Part shown: positions 8,045-16,136 of the stretch, one piece after another | Layout: every line of letters begins with the position of its first letter | Position numbering within the stretch: the first letter of the stretch is position 1 | DNA from: Chth-196 sp044376515 | Lineage (GTDB): Bacteria; Verrucomicrobiota; Verrucomicrobiia; Chthoniobacterales; Chthoniobacteraceae | Direction of reading: 5' to 3' | Assembly (NCBI GenBank): GCA_044376515.1 | Contig: JBILKV010000009.1 | Coordinates: 1-51,578 of the forward strand | Length of the DNA: 51,578 nucleotides | Made by a program: the position numbers and the translations under genes | The notes under the pieces: generated by a model | Databases searched by the model: none | Told to the model about the DNA's origin: nothing | Seen by the model: the letters and a program-made list of their open reading frames with translations, nothing else

Positions 8045-8617
8045 CTACCCGTGAAAGTCAGAAAACTTGCAGGATTGGTTGAATGCCAATTTGGGGCGTC
8101 CTCCTATCGGAAGCGGTTCTCCGATGTTGTTCATGAAGCGGCCGCCGGAGCGGAGTTGCTTGCGGGCATGAAGTTTCTTGAAAAACTCCACGCGATTGGT
8201 GGTCCGGCGCCTGTTGGCATTCGAGATTACCGCTGAGCAGAAGTGCTGTCTTTCCACCGCACCAGAGCTCGATTCGCCCGATCTTTTGATAAGATCTTCT
8301 GCAGTGGCTTCGCTGCCCCACACGTAGTAAGGAAACCGGAGGTTGCGGGGATCATCGAGGTAGTGGCAGGAGAGCGCGTAGTCTGTCCGCCTCCAGTCTG
8401 GGAGGATGGACTCGCCGGTCCAGAAGAGCTTGCGGCAAGTGTAAAGCCTGTTGAGGTGCCCCCCCTCTTGGAAAATCAACAGGTCTGGTTTGTCGTTAAT
8501 CTCGACGGTGAAGTCCCGGCGCAGGATGCGGGTGAACCAGTTCTCTACCTTGTTAATACAACCAAAGTCAGTGAAATCAATGCGGAGGATAGGTCTGATT
8601 TTGGCCGTGATGGACAT
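8045..8617 (-). pseudogene. Truncated alpha-1,3-fucosyltransferase-like glycosyltransferase (GT10)
   Basis: The 190-residue frame carries the N-terminal acceptor half of a GT10 enzyme: KPDLLIFQEGGH, the LFWTGESILPDW strand-loop, DYALSCHYLDDPRNLRFPYY, and FCSAVISNANRRRTTNRVEF. It continues to RSGGRFMNNIGEPLPIG and stops soon after KLAFNQSCKF, where the family would enter the GDP-fucose site (FENS... onward). The donor-binding half is absent, and only 108 bases separate the stop from rfbF, so the 3' half has been deleted. Typical members are about 300 residues or more. It is presumably inactive and shows that the surface-sugar island has been reshuffled. Confidence 0.75.
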
Positions 8618-8824
8618 ACGTGGGGAACTACGTGCGCAGAGCCGAGGTTCAATCTTAAGGGGAGGGCATTATCAAGGTCTGAAGCTGGCTGGTGCCAAGA
8701 ACCTGAGCCGCAACCTTTATTTAGGCCACTTCGTCGCGAGTCAACGGGCCTGAGGGTAGCGCCTTTCACGTTTGGCGCTATACACTCCTTCGGGATACCC
8801 TTTATTCTTTTAGATTCTAAATTT

Positions 8825-9613
8825 ATGAGTTTGCGTTCGAAACTGAACAACAGTGGTTTACTAGGCAAAACGCTCCTCGTGCGTCGCTCGAGCAATCTGG
8901 CAGTCGAGCAGTTTATGCGAATGGTGTGCCCGCAGGTCACGGAACATCCTTTGATTCGGGTGGGTGGAATGGGAGATGGCGGCTATCTCCTCCCAGACGA
9001 TCTTGAAGGAATCGGCGCGATTTTCTCGCCGGGCGTCGCTGGCACTGCTGACTTCGAGGCAGACTTTGCGAGGCGTGGGATTCATTGCTTTTTGGCCGAC
9101 CATTCAGTGGACGCCCCGCCTTTCGATTCTCCCTTGTTTCATTTTGAAAAGAAATATCTTGGGCCGTTATCTGGCGGCATCTACACGACGTTAGACGACT
9201 GGGTCGGCCAGAATGCCCCCAAGGGTAGCGACCTGGTGCTGCAGATGGATATTGAGGGCGCTGAGTATCAGGTTTTGCTCGCCGCCGATCAGGCCACGCT
9301 GCGTCGCTTTCGAACGATCGTCATCGAGTTTCACAACCTTGAGAGTGTGTGGCACCCGAAAGGTTTGGAACTCATTGACATAACGATGAAGAAGCTGCTC
9401 AACCACTTTGACGTTGTTCACGCACACCCCAACAATTGTCGGCCTCCGATTGGTTACGGCAATCTAATGGTTCCGCCGCTTATAGAGTTCACCTTCTTGC
9501 GCAAGGATCGCATTCAGAGCCGTACCGCGGTGGAGTCACTGCCGCATCCTCTCGACCAGAAAAACGTGCCAACGCTCCCCGACCTACCGCTGCCGCGTTG
9601 TTGGTATCGCTGA
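8825..9613 (+). CDS. FkbM family methyltransferase
   Basis: SAM-dependent methyltransferase of 262 residues of the FkbM (Methyltransf_21) type. Recognisable parts are IRVGGMGDGGYLLPDDLEG, FSPGVAGTADFEADFARRG (SAM-binding strand and loop), QMDIEGAEYQVLL (family Asp-Ile-Glu-Gly motif) and FRTIVIEFHNL. These enzymes O-methylate sugars in polysaccharides and antibiotics, which suits the island. The frame is open from 8243, but the upstream part overlaps the antisense fucosyltransferase remnant and reads as noise, so the ATG at 8825 is chosen. No clear Shine-Dalgarno sequence is seen. The acceptor cannot be inferred. Confidence 0.85.
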   Translation: MSLRSKLNNSGLLGKTLLVRRSSNLAVEQFMRMVCPQVTEHPLIRVGGMGDGGYLLPDDLEGIGAIFSPGVAGTADFEADFARRGIHCFLADHSVDAPPFDSPLFHFEKKYLGPLSGGIYTTLDDWVGQNAPKGSDLVLQMDIEGAEYQVLLAADQATLRRFRTIVIEFHNLESVWHPKGLELIDITMKKLLNHFDVVHAHPNNCRPPIGYGNLMVPPLIEFTFLRKDRIQSRTAVESLPHPLDQKNVPTLPDLPLPRCWYR

Positions 9614-9953
9614 TGACTTGGTGTGCGGTGTGGGCTGGCTTTGTGATACAGACACGTCGCTGATATTTCTACTGCGCCTGCCAGAAGCGGCTGGCGTACC
9701 GTTTGCGCCTTTTTTCCTCGCCTGTTGAACCAACTTGGATCCATCCGGCGCACCCGCATTGCGGCTTGGTTTTTGACTGGAAACCAGACGGAGCGAAGCG
9801 GCCGCTTTGCGGGCGGCGGGCTGGAATTTGAATCCCACAAACTCATTTGCCGCAAAGGGGCTGGCTAGACGGCCTTTAGCGGACGGACGCTGACGGCCTT
9901 CCCAATTAAAGAACTGGTTTGCAAACAGCCATGCGGCAATGCAGCTTTGCAGC
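9614..9953. other. Intergenic stretch without a recognisable gene
   Basis: Three hundred and forty bases between the methyltransferase and the antitoxin. Overlapping short frames exist on both strands, but none resembles a known protein. The stretch is rich in GC clusters around 9799-9880. It probably holds the promoter of the toxin-antitoxin pair and may be the edge of the sugar island. Confidence 0.5.
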
Positions 9954-10196
9954 ATGACTGCAATCCCTGTTTCCAAGAGAGGTGCTGTTACTTTGCCGCC
10001 AGAGGTGAGGAAGGCGTTGGGGTTGGATGTTGCAGAAAATCCCATGATGTTGCTGGAGTTGCGCGATGGCGGGGTTTTTCTGCAACCTGCTGAAGCGATG
10101 CCGGTGCGCGATATTTCGCTGGAGACCCTTCAGGGGTGGATCGCCGAGGATGAGCGTGATGCAGCGAAGTTTTGGAATACTGCAGACAAGGCGTGA
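9954..10196 (+). CDS. AbrB/SpoVT-fold antitoxin
   Basis: Small protein of 80 residues. The N-terminal half (AIPVSKRGAVTLPPEVRKAL) is the swapped-hairpin SpoVT/AbrB DNA-binding domain: a strand, the RGxxTLP turn, then a short helix. The acidic C-terminal tail (LQGWIAEDERDAAKFW) is where such antitoxins bind the toxin. The ATG at 9954 is chosen over 9939 because it directly precedes the domain. The stop overlaps the GTG start of the PIN toxin gene, the usual layout for a co-translated type II pair. Members of this family normally repress their own operon. Confidence 0.8.
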   Translation: MTAIPVSKRGAVTLPPEVRKALGLDVAENPMMLLELRDGGVFLQPAEAMPVRDISLETLQGWIAEDERDAAKFWNTADKA

Positions 10197-10603
10197 GGGT
10201 TTTTCTGGATAGCAGTGTAATTCTCTCGGCTTGCGGGTCAGAACGATCTCTCTCCCGTTTAATCACAGCAATCGCCGCGGAGCGCGGGTGGGACTTGGTT
10301 TCCGCCGCGTATTGCCGGGCGGAAACGATCAGAAACCTCAGTAAATTCCCGCCGCAAGCCTGCACGCACTGGCAGGATTTGCAGGTCCGCGTCGATTGGG
10401 TTCCGAACGCCCTCACCACAAAACGGCCTCTGCTTGTGACGGCCTCCAAAGACAAACCCGTGCTGATTTCTGCTTTGGCGGCCAAGAGCCACACGCTTCT
10501 GACATTGGACACTGGGGATTTCGGCATTGCATTGGGTAAGGATGTTTATGGCATGCACATCGCCACACCTCGGGGTTTCCTGGTTCGTGCAGGTTTAGGG
10601 TGA
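10193..10603 (+). CDS. PIN-domain toxin (VapC-like)
   Basis: PIN-fold ribonuclease of about 136 residues. Acidic metal ligands are visible: Asp in VFLDSSVILSACG, Glu in YCRAETIRNL, and the pair in TLLTLDTGDFG. Family toxins cleave RNA when freed from their antitoxin. The GTG start at 10193 overlaps the antitoxin TGA and puts VRVFLDSS at the N-terminus, as expected; the ATG at 10172 would overlap the antitoxin by 25 bases. It is followed by about 250 bases without a gene. Confidence 0.8.
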   Translation: MRVFLDSSVILSACGSERSLSRLITAIAAERGWDLVSAAYCRAETIRNLSKFPPQACTHWQDLQVRVDWVPNALTTKRPLLVTASKDKPVLISALAAKSHTLLTLDTGDFGIALGKDVYGMHIATPRGFLVRAGLG

Positions 10604-10845
10604 GCAAAAGCCGATCTGCCTGAGCTTTCCGAGTTTACTTTTCACAGCCGTCCCACAGCGTGAGGAAAACAAGGCAACGACGGACTTTTTAGAGAGAGGC
10701 GGCGGCGAACTTGGATATGGGCGATTGCAGGTTTTTCGAGACGAAATTTTTTAATCCATTTTCAAACAGTCTCATACGGTCGTTGGATTTGGGCTCCTCG
10801 GCGGGGCGCTTCGCTTGCTGCCGCACGCACAGGGATCTGGAGGTG

Positions 10846-10877
10846 CGAACAAATGCGCCTTATGGCACATTTGTTCG
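10846..10877. repeat. Stem-loop overlapping the end of the sialate esterase fragment
   Basis: The arms cgaacaaatg (10846-10855) and catttgttcg (10868-10877) are perfect 10-bp complements around a 12-base loop that contains the esterase stop codon. No U-run follows on either side, so it is not a textbook terminator. Confidence 0.6.
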
Positions 10878-11345
10878 GAATGGAGAGGCCGGCAGCCCTT
10901 CCCGATTGAAGAGGTTCACATCGGGCACGTTCGCCCAGCCATAGCGGACTGCCACCGGGGCTGACACTTCCGGGCTGGAAACCACCACCGTCTCACCCTG
11001 AATTTTAGAGGTGGCAGGTCGGAAGTTTTTGTCTGCCCCTGCGATGGTGAAACCGCGCAGCGGGCCATCTTTGGCGATCAACCCGCTGCCGACGTGGTCA
11101 AAGCTGAGAACCACCCGGTCCCCCTCCACTTTGTGGGTCCGGAAGACAGGTCCCGAATAAATGATCCGCTCTCCGTAGGCCATGGCGCGCGCCGCCAGCG
11201 CCAGCCGAGCGCCCACAGGTTCCTTCTGCTTCGGGGGGATATCTTCGGCATCGCCAACATCGACCGTCACGACCATCGAGGTCCCGGGGGTTTTCTTCCA
11301 GCTCACCAGCTGGGCTTCGCGAATCTCAGGGCCCAGCTGTTTGAA
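10860..11345 (-). pseudogene. C-terminal fragment of a sialate O-acetylesterase
   Basis: About 160 residues match the C-terminal end of SASA-domain esterases: LGPEIREAQLVSWKKTPGTS, VVTVDVGDAEDIPPKQKEPV with the catalytic Asp region, GARLALAARAMAYGE, then the beta-rich tail FTIAGADKNFRPA and RYGWANVPDVNLFNREGLP. The catalytic Ser half is missing. Coding similarity ends exactly at the inverted repeat of the neighbouring IS1380-type element (11346), so the element interrupts the gene. The 5' part is not on the other side of the element, which implies a deletion. The apparent Met start at 11402 lies within the element. Confidence 0.85.
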
Positions 11346-11361
11346 CCTGAACTCCGAAGTT
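11346..11361 (+). repeat. Left terminal inverted repeat of the IS1380-type element
   Basis: Sequence cctgaactccgaagtt. It differs from the right repeat at one base and marks the exact breakpoint in the sialate esterase gene. Confidence 0.85.
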
Positions 11362-11483
11362 GAAGACGCGATTCCGCGCTCGCCCGGTTCTCGGACGTTC
11401 AAATTTTAAATCTCAGCGACCCGCTTTGCGGTAAGCCAGCCCCGGTGACCCGGTCGCGGGTTGTTTAGGGGCTCAGAAGCCTC

Positions 11484-12863
11484 CTAAATCGTACAACCCC
11501 CCTCTTCAACATCGGTGGGCGGGGGCAACTTCGGCGAAGTTGGAATGACCCACCTTAAAATGGCTTCTACGAGGGGGTAATGTTTCTCGAAACCGCCCCA
11601 GGCCGATGAGATGTGCAGCACTGCCTTGCGTCCGACCCGCCCCAAGGCGGCGCCTCCAAGAAACACCGCACTCCGGAGCGTTGCTGGTTGCCGGTAAGTT
11701 GCCTGTGGATTGAGCGCTTTCTGGTAGAGGCTCAGAAGATTGAAAACAAAGAGCACCGACAGAAACGCCGCCTCGGTTGCAAAAAACTGCTTCATGCAAA
11801 ACCCGTCCGCGTTGAGATCGGCTTTGAGCTCCTCGATGCGTTGCTCGATGATCGCCCGCTGGTTGTAGTCGCGCCACGGAACCAAGGCGTCCTCCACGCG
11901 ATTGGTTACAAAAATACGGAAGGTGTAGCCGGGCACATCGAGCAGCTTGCGTCCCACCGCCTCCTTTGTCTCACGCATCAGTTCGCGCACGACCACAAAA
12001 CGCCTCGGCTTCTTCCAGCCAAAGAGTTGGGCTTCGAACTCGCTCACCGCGTAGTTCTCGTCAATGTGGATCCACTGGCGGAGGCCGACCGCCTTGCGCC
12101 TGACATAGCTCGTCAGGCGCGCCACCACGATGTAGGTGAGGCCGCGTTCCTCGAGGAATTCCAAAAGCTCCTCTGAGCAAAACCCCGAGTCGGCCCTGAC
12201 CGTGCGCACTTTCCACCCGGCCGGTAGAAGGGCGAGGGCTTCGCTCAGAAAATGGGAGATTCCCCGACTGGCGCTCGTATTGCCAGCCCGCAGCCAGGCA
12301 TGAAGAACGCACTGGGCTTCGCCCAAGACGGCCAACAGGGGGTGGTGGCTTTTACGCCCTGGGCGTTGCGGGTTGTAGCCTTTTGCGGCGCCTTGCTGGC
12401 GGCCACTGCGCTGGAAGATGGTGGAATCAAGATCAAGACTAAAGCCCTCGTGAGGTGCGGCAAAGTGGGGTAAAAGCCAGCGCCAAAGGGGACGCCAGAA
12501 CGACTCGATGGCGCCTTGGGTAAAGCGGGAAAAGAAGTTGCGAATCGTATCGGTGCCCGGAAAGCGGGGAATGCCGAGCATGGCATGAAGGGCTTTATCT
12601 GCACGTAACCAATCGGTGTGAGCAAAGCGACTCGCGCCGACAACAATCGCCGTGAAGAAAAACGCTATCAGGGTCTGGGCCGGAGGGATGGCGTTAGGGC
12701 TGTTCAGCGTAAACGGCATGAAGGCCTGAATCGCGTTGGTGAGACGAATCTTGCCGAAGAACTCTATCAAGCTGATGAGGCCCCCGAATGGGGTGATGGG
12801 TTTGGAGGTGCCGCGAAAATGAACTTGGCGAGAGCCGAAAAGGGAGTGAGTTTTGGAGAGCAT
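11484..12863 (-). CDS. IS1380-family (IS4-like DDE) transposase
   Basis: About 459 residues counted from the ATG at 12863; an in-frame TTG at 12902 is an alternative. The RNase H-like core shows Asp in FSLDLDSTIFQRSG, the family stretch NPQRPGRKSHHPLLAVLGEA, a second Asp in VRADSGFCSEELL, and the C-terminal Y-x2-R-x3-E-x6-K motif in DYNQRAIIEQRIEELK. This is a complete set of catalytic residues. No frameshift is seen, so the element may still be able to move. Confidence 0.92.
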   Translation of the reverse strand: MLSKTHSLFGSRQVHFRGTSKPITPFGGLISLIEFFGKIRLTNAIQAFMPFTLNSPNAIPPAQTLIAFFFTAIVVGASRFAHTDWLRADKALHAMLGIPRFPGTDTIRNFFSRFTQGAIESFWRPLWRWLLPHFAAPHEGFSLDLDSTIFQRSGRQQGAAKGYNPQRPGRKSHHPLLAVLGEAQCVLHAWLRAGNTSASRGISHFLSEALALLPAGWKVRTVRADSGFCSEELLEFLEERGLTYIVVARLTSYVRRKAVGLRQWIHIDENYAVSEFEAQLFGWKKPRRFVVVRELMRETKEAVGRKLLDVPGYTFRIFVTNRVEDALVPWRDYNQRAIIEQRIEELKADLNADGFCMKQFFATEAAFLSVLFVFNLLSLYQKALNPQATYRQPATLRSAVFLGGAALGRVGRKAVLHISSAWGGFEKHYPLVEAILRWVIPTSPKLPPPTDVEEGGCTI

Positions 12864-12945
12864 TGTTTTGTGCGGAGGCTGAGGTTGCTCTTTGTTTTGC
12901 AACTCCTTTCAGCCACAGTCTTTTGCACAAGGCGATGCCTTTTCT

Positions 12946-12961
12946 AATTTCGGAGTTCAGG
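12946..12961 (-). repeat. Right terminal inverted repeat of the IS1380-type element
   Basis: Sequence on the plus strand aatttcggagttcagg, the complement of the left end with one mismatch. It lies just upstream of the transposase start and probably overlaps its promoter. Confidence 0.85.
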
Positions 12962-13034
12962 ATAAATGGGGTTCGGCGGACGGATACACAGGAAAACAGC
13001 GTGGCAGCGCAAAAACAGTGGCCCGGGCCACCCC

Positions 13035-13122
13035 GCCCTTCCGCCCTTCCGCCCTTCCGCCCTTCCGCCCTTCCGCCCTTCCGCCCTTCCGCCCTTCCGC
13101 CCTTCCGCCCTTCCGCCCTTCC
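13035..13122. repeat. Microsatellite: 11 perfect copies of an 8-bp unit
   Basis: The unit gcccttcc is repeated 11 times without interruption. The array lies between the IS1380 element and the 3' end of the clp-like gene. Because 8 is not a multiple of 3, every frame reads a low-complexity peptide; these frames are not genes. One strand is pure pyrimidine apart from one G per unit. Confidence 0.95.
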
Positions 13123-13129
13123 TCCCTCC

Positions 13130-13178
13130 GCCCTCCGCCCTCCGCCCTCCGCCCTCCGCCCTCCGCCCTCCGCCCTCC
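13130..13178. repeat. Microsatellite: 7 perfect copies of a 7-bp unit
   Basis: The unit gccctcc, which is the 8-bp unit minus one T, is repeated seven times directly after a tccctcc transition copy at 13123-13129. The two arrays evidently share an ancestor: loss of one base in one unit was followed by separate expansion. Confidence 0.95.
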
Positions 13179-13285
13179 TCCCAGCCCCCAGAACCCAGAT
13201 CCCAGACCCGGGCGGCAGAGACGCCGGCAGACCCATTTCGAAAAACGCCGTAAAAACCCGGAAGGCCGGCTCCAGTCCGGTCGGC

Positions 13286-15535
13286 TCAAAGGCGCCGCAC
13301 GCTCACCCCGTCCAACTCGCCCTCGGCGTCGCCGCGGCTGAGCAGGGTCATGACAGGCTTGGTCACGAGCCGCTGGAAAACCCGCTGCAACTCACGGGCT
13401 CCAAACCGGTGGCAGTCCGACTGCGCAAGCACCTTCCGGACGACCTCCTCGCGCACCTGCACGGCGGCGCCCGGCTCCTCCGCAAGCCGCTCGTTGAGGC
13501 TGCGCAAAAGCTGGCCGTGAAAAATCTTCGCCAAATGACTCTCGGCAAGCGGCTTGAAAAAGACCACCTCGTCGAAACGGTTGAGCAGTTCCGCCGAAAA
13601 GACCGAAAGTAGTTCCTTGGGAATCTTGCCGTCCACGATGGAGCCGCGGTTGGAAGCGCCGCCGAAACCCACCTCGCGCCCCACGTTGCCGCCCGCATTG
13701 GAGGTGGCGATGACCGTGAAACTGGACAGGGAGTGACTGCGGCCCTTGGCGTCGCGGATCCGGCCCTCGTCAAAGGCGGCGAGAAAGAGCTGCTGGACCT
13801 CGTGGTGTGCCTTTTCAAATTCGTCGAGAAGCAGCACGCCGGAGTGCCAAGTCATCAGGCCCCGCACGAGCGCGGGCTCGGAATCGTGCCCGACGTAGCC
13901 CGGATCCGCCCCGAGGAGACGGTTCGTGGAGGAAGGGTTGTTGAACTCCCCCATGTCGATGCGGATGACCGCGTCCTGGTGGCCGCACACCGCCTCCGCA
14001 ATGGAAAGCGCCATGGAAGTCTTCCCCACACCTGTGGGACCCAGAAACAAAAACACGCCGTCGGGACGCACCGGCCTTGGATCCAACCGGTGTTTGCACA
14101 GGCGGATGGTGTTCGCCACCGAATGCACCGCGGCCTCCTGTCCCAGCACCCGTTCCTCCAGGAAGGTCTCCAGCGAACCAAGACGCTTTTGAAATTCGGG
14201 CGAGGAGTGCGTGTAGGGAATGCCTGCCAGATCGGCCACGGCACGCTCCACCGCATCGGCGTTGAGCGACGATACCCCCGCGATGGAGGCTGCCGCACAG
14301 GCGCGGTCCAACACGTCGAGCGCCTTGTCCGGAAAACGGCGGGCGGGCAGTTCGTCGGCGCACAAACGGATCAACTGCGGGAACAGTTTGGAGGGGATCT
14401 GCACCTCGTGATGTCTGGCCAGTTGGACCGACGCGTTTTCCAGGATCACCTGCACCACCGCCGGCGTGGGCTCCTCGATTTGAATGGGTTGGAAACGGCG
14501 CGCAAGCGCCTCCTCCGGAGCGATGTAGCGCTGGTACTCCGCGTTGGTCGTGGCCCCGATGATTTGGAGTTCGTTTCTCGAAAGCACCGACTTGAGAAGC
14601 TCCACGGCCGACGCGCCCGGTCCCGAGCCCCGGCCGGCCGCCACAAGCGAATGCATCTCGTCGATGAAGAGGATCACTTCGGGCCGGTTGCGCAGCGTTT
14701 CGACAAGCCGCCCAAAACGGTCTTCCAAATCACCCGAGAAAGAGGCACCCGCCAGCAAAGCGTTGGCCGAAACCTCCACCAGCTTTTTGCCGCGCAAAGG
14801 CGCGGGCACCCGCCCGCTTTTGATCCTGTGCGCAAGCGCCTCGAGCAGGGCGGTTTTGCCCACCCCAACCTCCCCTAGAAGCAGGGGATACGGTTTGAAA
14901 AACTTCAGCAACACGGCCACCAGGGATTCCAACTCCCGCTCCCTCCCCACAAACGGCCTGGCGGGCCCGGTGCCCATCTCCCTTCCCATCGACAGGAGGA
15001 CCTCCGGCAGGGCCGACAAAAGCGTCCGGTCCTCCGCCTCGGCGACTTCCAGTGTGGGTGATTCCATTGCCGCGATCTGGTACTTGAGGACCAAATCATG
15101 GTCCGGAAACCGGAGGCTCTCGGGATCCGGGGCGGCGTCACCCCGGCGGGTGGCCTCCGCAAAGGGCACGAGCACCGACTGCCAGATCGCCTTGAAGAGC
15201 AGGCAGGCGATCACCCGTTCCGTTCCCGCCTGTTCCTCGGCCCAGTCCAGACACCGTCTCAAGCTGCGGGAGAGCGGCACCAGCCTGGCGGCTTTGAGTC
15301 CCTCCTTCTCCGCGGGCGGTGGCTGCCCGAAGTCAGGAACGGAAGGCACCTTTGCGAGGACCAGACCGTTGGCGCTGAGCACCGCCGTAAGCACCGGGGG
15401 CAGTTTGATCAGGATGGCTGTCAGGACGTCGCCCGGTTCGCAAGTCTTCGAGCCGCGCTGGAGCGCGCGCAGACGGGCAAGTTTGACGAGTGCCAGAGCC
15501 TCGGGACTGTAGCGGGCGTAACGACCACGTTGCAT
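13286..15535 (-). CDS. ClpA/ClpB-like double AAA+ ATPase, divergent
   Basis: Hsp100 protein of 749 residues with two ATPase modules. Module 1 has Walker A GEVGVGKT (221-228), Walker B VILFIDE (287-293) and sensor GATTNAEYQ. Module 2 has GPTGVGKT (499-506), VLLLDE (567-572) and ATSNAGGN. The first 180 residues replace the usual Clp N-domain with a weakly similar helical region. No long M-domain coiled coil separates the modules, so the layout is closer to ClpA than ClpB. REVGFGGA occupies the place where ClpA and ClpX carry the ClpP-docking IGL/IGF loop. No clpP or clpS is nearby and the gene stands alone. The role could be protein unfolding for ClpP or a specialised remodelling task; which one is unknown. 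Confidence 0.85.
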   Translation of the reverse strand: MQRGRYARYSPEALALVKLARLRALQRGSKTCEPGDVLTAILIKLPPVLTAVLSANGLVLAKVPSVPDFGQPPPAEKEGLKAARLVPLSRSLRRCLDWAEEQAGTERVIACLLFKAIWQSVLVPFAEATRRGDAAPDPESLRFPDHDLVLKYQIAAMESPTLEVAEAEDRTLLSALPEVLLSMGREMGTGPARPFVGRERELESLVAVLLKFFKPYPLLLGEVGVGKTALLEALAHRIKSGRVPAPLRGKKLVEVSANALLAGASFSGDLEDRFGRLVETLRNRPEVILFIDEMHSLVAAGRGSGPGASAVELLKSVLSRNELQIIGATTNAEYQRYIAPEEALARRFQPIQIEEPTPAVVQVILENASVQLARHHEVQIPSKLFPQLIRLCADELPARRFPDKALDVLDRACAAASIAGVSSLNADAVERAVADLAGIPYTHSSPEFQKRLGSLETFLEERVLGQEAAVHSVANTIRLCKHRLDPRPVRPDGVFLFLGPTGVGKTSMALSIAEAVCGHQDAVIRIDMGEFNNPSSTNRLLGADPGYVGHDSEPALVRGLMTWHSGVLLLDEFEKAHHEVQQLFLAAFDEGRIRDAKGRSHSLSSFTVIATSNAGGNVGREVGFGGASNRGSIVDGKIPKELLSVFSAELLNRFDEVVFFKPLAESHLAKIFHGQLLRSLNERLAEEPGAAVQVREEVVRKVLAQSDCHRFGARELQRVFQRLVTKPVMTLLSRGDAEGELDGVSVRRL

Positions 15536-16136
15536 CAGGGTGACGGTTTGGAGGAGGAAGCGCCGCTCGGCGCCGCGGCCGATTCAACCTTAATTCCCGG
15601 CGAATTGTCTAATTTTGAATGCGCTCATTTCCCGCCCCATCGGCCTCTGATACCAACTCTCAATGATAACCGGAGTGTTTCCGTCCCGAAGGGGGAGGCC
15701 ACTCGCAGCCCATGGCAACGCCGTGAAGCCCTGAAAGGGCGCCCCATGAGGAAGCCACGCTTTCGGATGGACCGGGCAGGTGAGTGTGCCCTTTCAGGGC
15801 GTATTCTTTTTTGGGGACGGTTTTCCCAGAGCGTTGCCATGGGCTGAAAGAGAAATGCCCCTTGCGGGGCGTCAGATTTGGCGAAAATCCGCGCCGCTTG
15901 TCTCAACAAGGCGGAACGATTTATTCACGGGGTTCGCATCGCTCATAATCCAGAAAACTCGGATACGTGGTATGAAGCCCTCAGGCGAGGGCCCTGGCCT
16001 TTCTTCCACAGGGGGCCGGAGAAAGTCCGGAAAGAAGACGGGGGTGCCAACCGGGCCTTCGGGTGCGGCGGCAGACTGGAAAGTCCGCCCTCGCCGCGCC
16101 CGAGGCGCCAACGCCTCAGCAGCGCAACCGCGCAGC
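15536..16136. other. Intergenic region with an inverted-repeat element, no gene
   Basis: The first 170 bases hold the presumed promoter of the clp-like gene. The middle is taken by the nested inverted repeat at 15706-15846. The remainder, to 16136, carries only frames with no recognisable product. Confidence 0.6.
15706..15846. repeat. 141-bp nested inverted-repeat element
   Basis: The outer arms cagcccatggcaacgc (15706-15721) and gcgttgccatgggctg (15831-15846) are perfect 16-bp complements. Inner arms gccctgaaagggc (15728-15740) and gccctttcagggc (15788-15800) are also perfect complements. The whole can fold into a long interrupted hairpin. The architecture fits a REP- or MITE-like non-autonomous element. 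No direct repeat flanks it clearly. Confidence 0.85.

Larger units (their letters stand above)
11346..12961 (-). mobile_element. IS1380-family insertion sequence, complete
   Basis: A 1,616-bp element bounded by 16-bp terminal inverted repeats that match at 15 of 16 positions: cctgaactccgaagtt at 11346-11361 and, inverted, cctgaactccgaaatt at 12946-12961. It holds one transposase gene in minus orientation. The 4-bp flanks are tgaa on the left and ataa on the right, so no perfect target duplication remains. The left end splits a sialate esterase gene. The right side is repeat DNA next to the clp-like gene. Confidence 0.88.

Noticed and set aside
8243..8824. Extended N-terminus of the FkbM methyltransferase
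   Set aside because: The upstream part overlaps the GT10 remnant in antisense and is not like any methyltransferase leader; the ATG at 8825 starts the real protein.
12863..13612. Long plus-strand frame with a Pro-Phe-Arg-Pro-Ser-Ala-Leu repeat peptide
   Set aside because: It is created by the 8-bp and 7-bp arrays; all frames on both strands stay open there, and the flanking parts overlap the clp-like gene in antisense.
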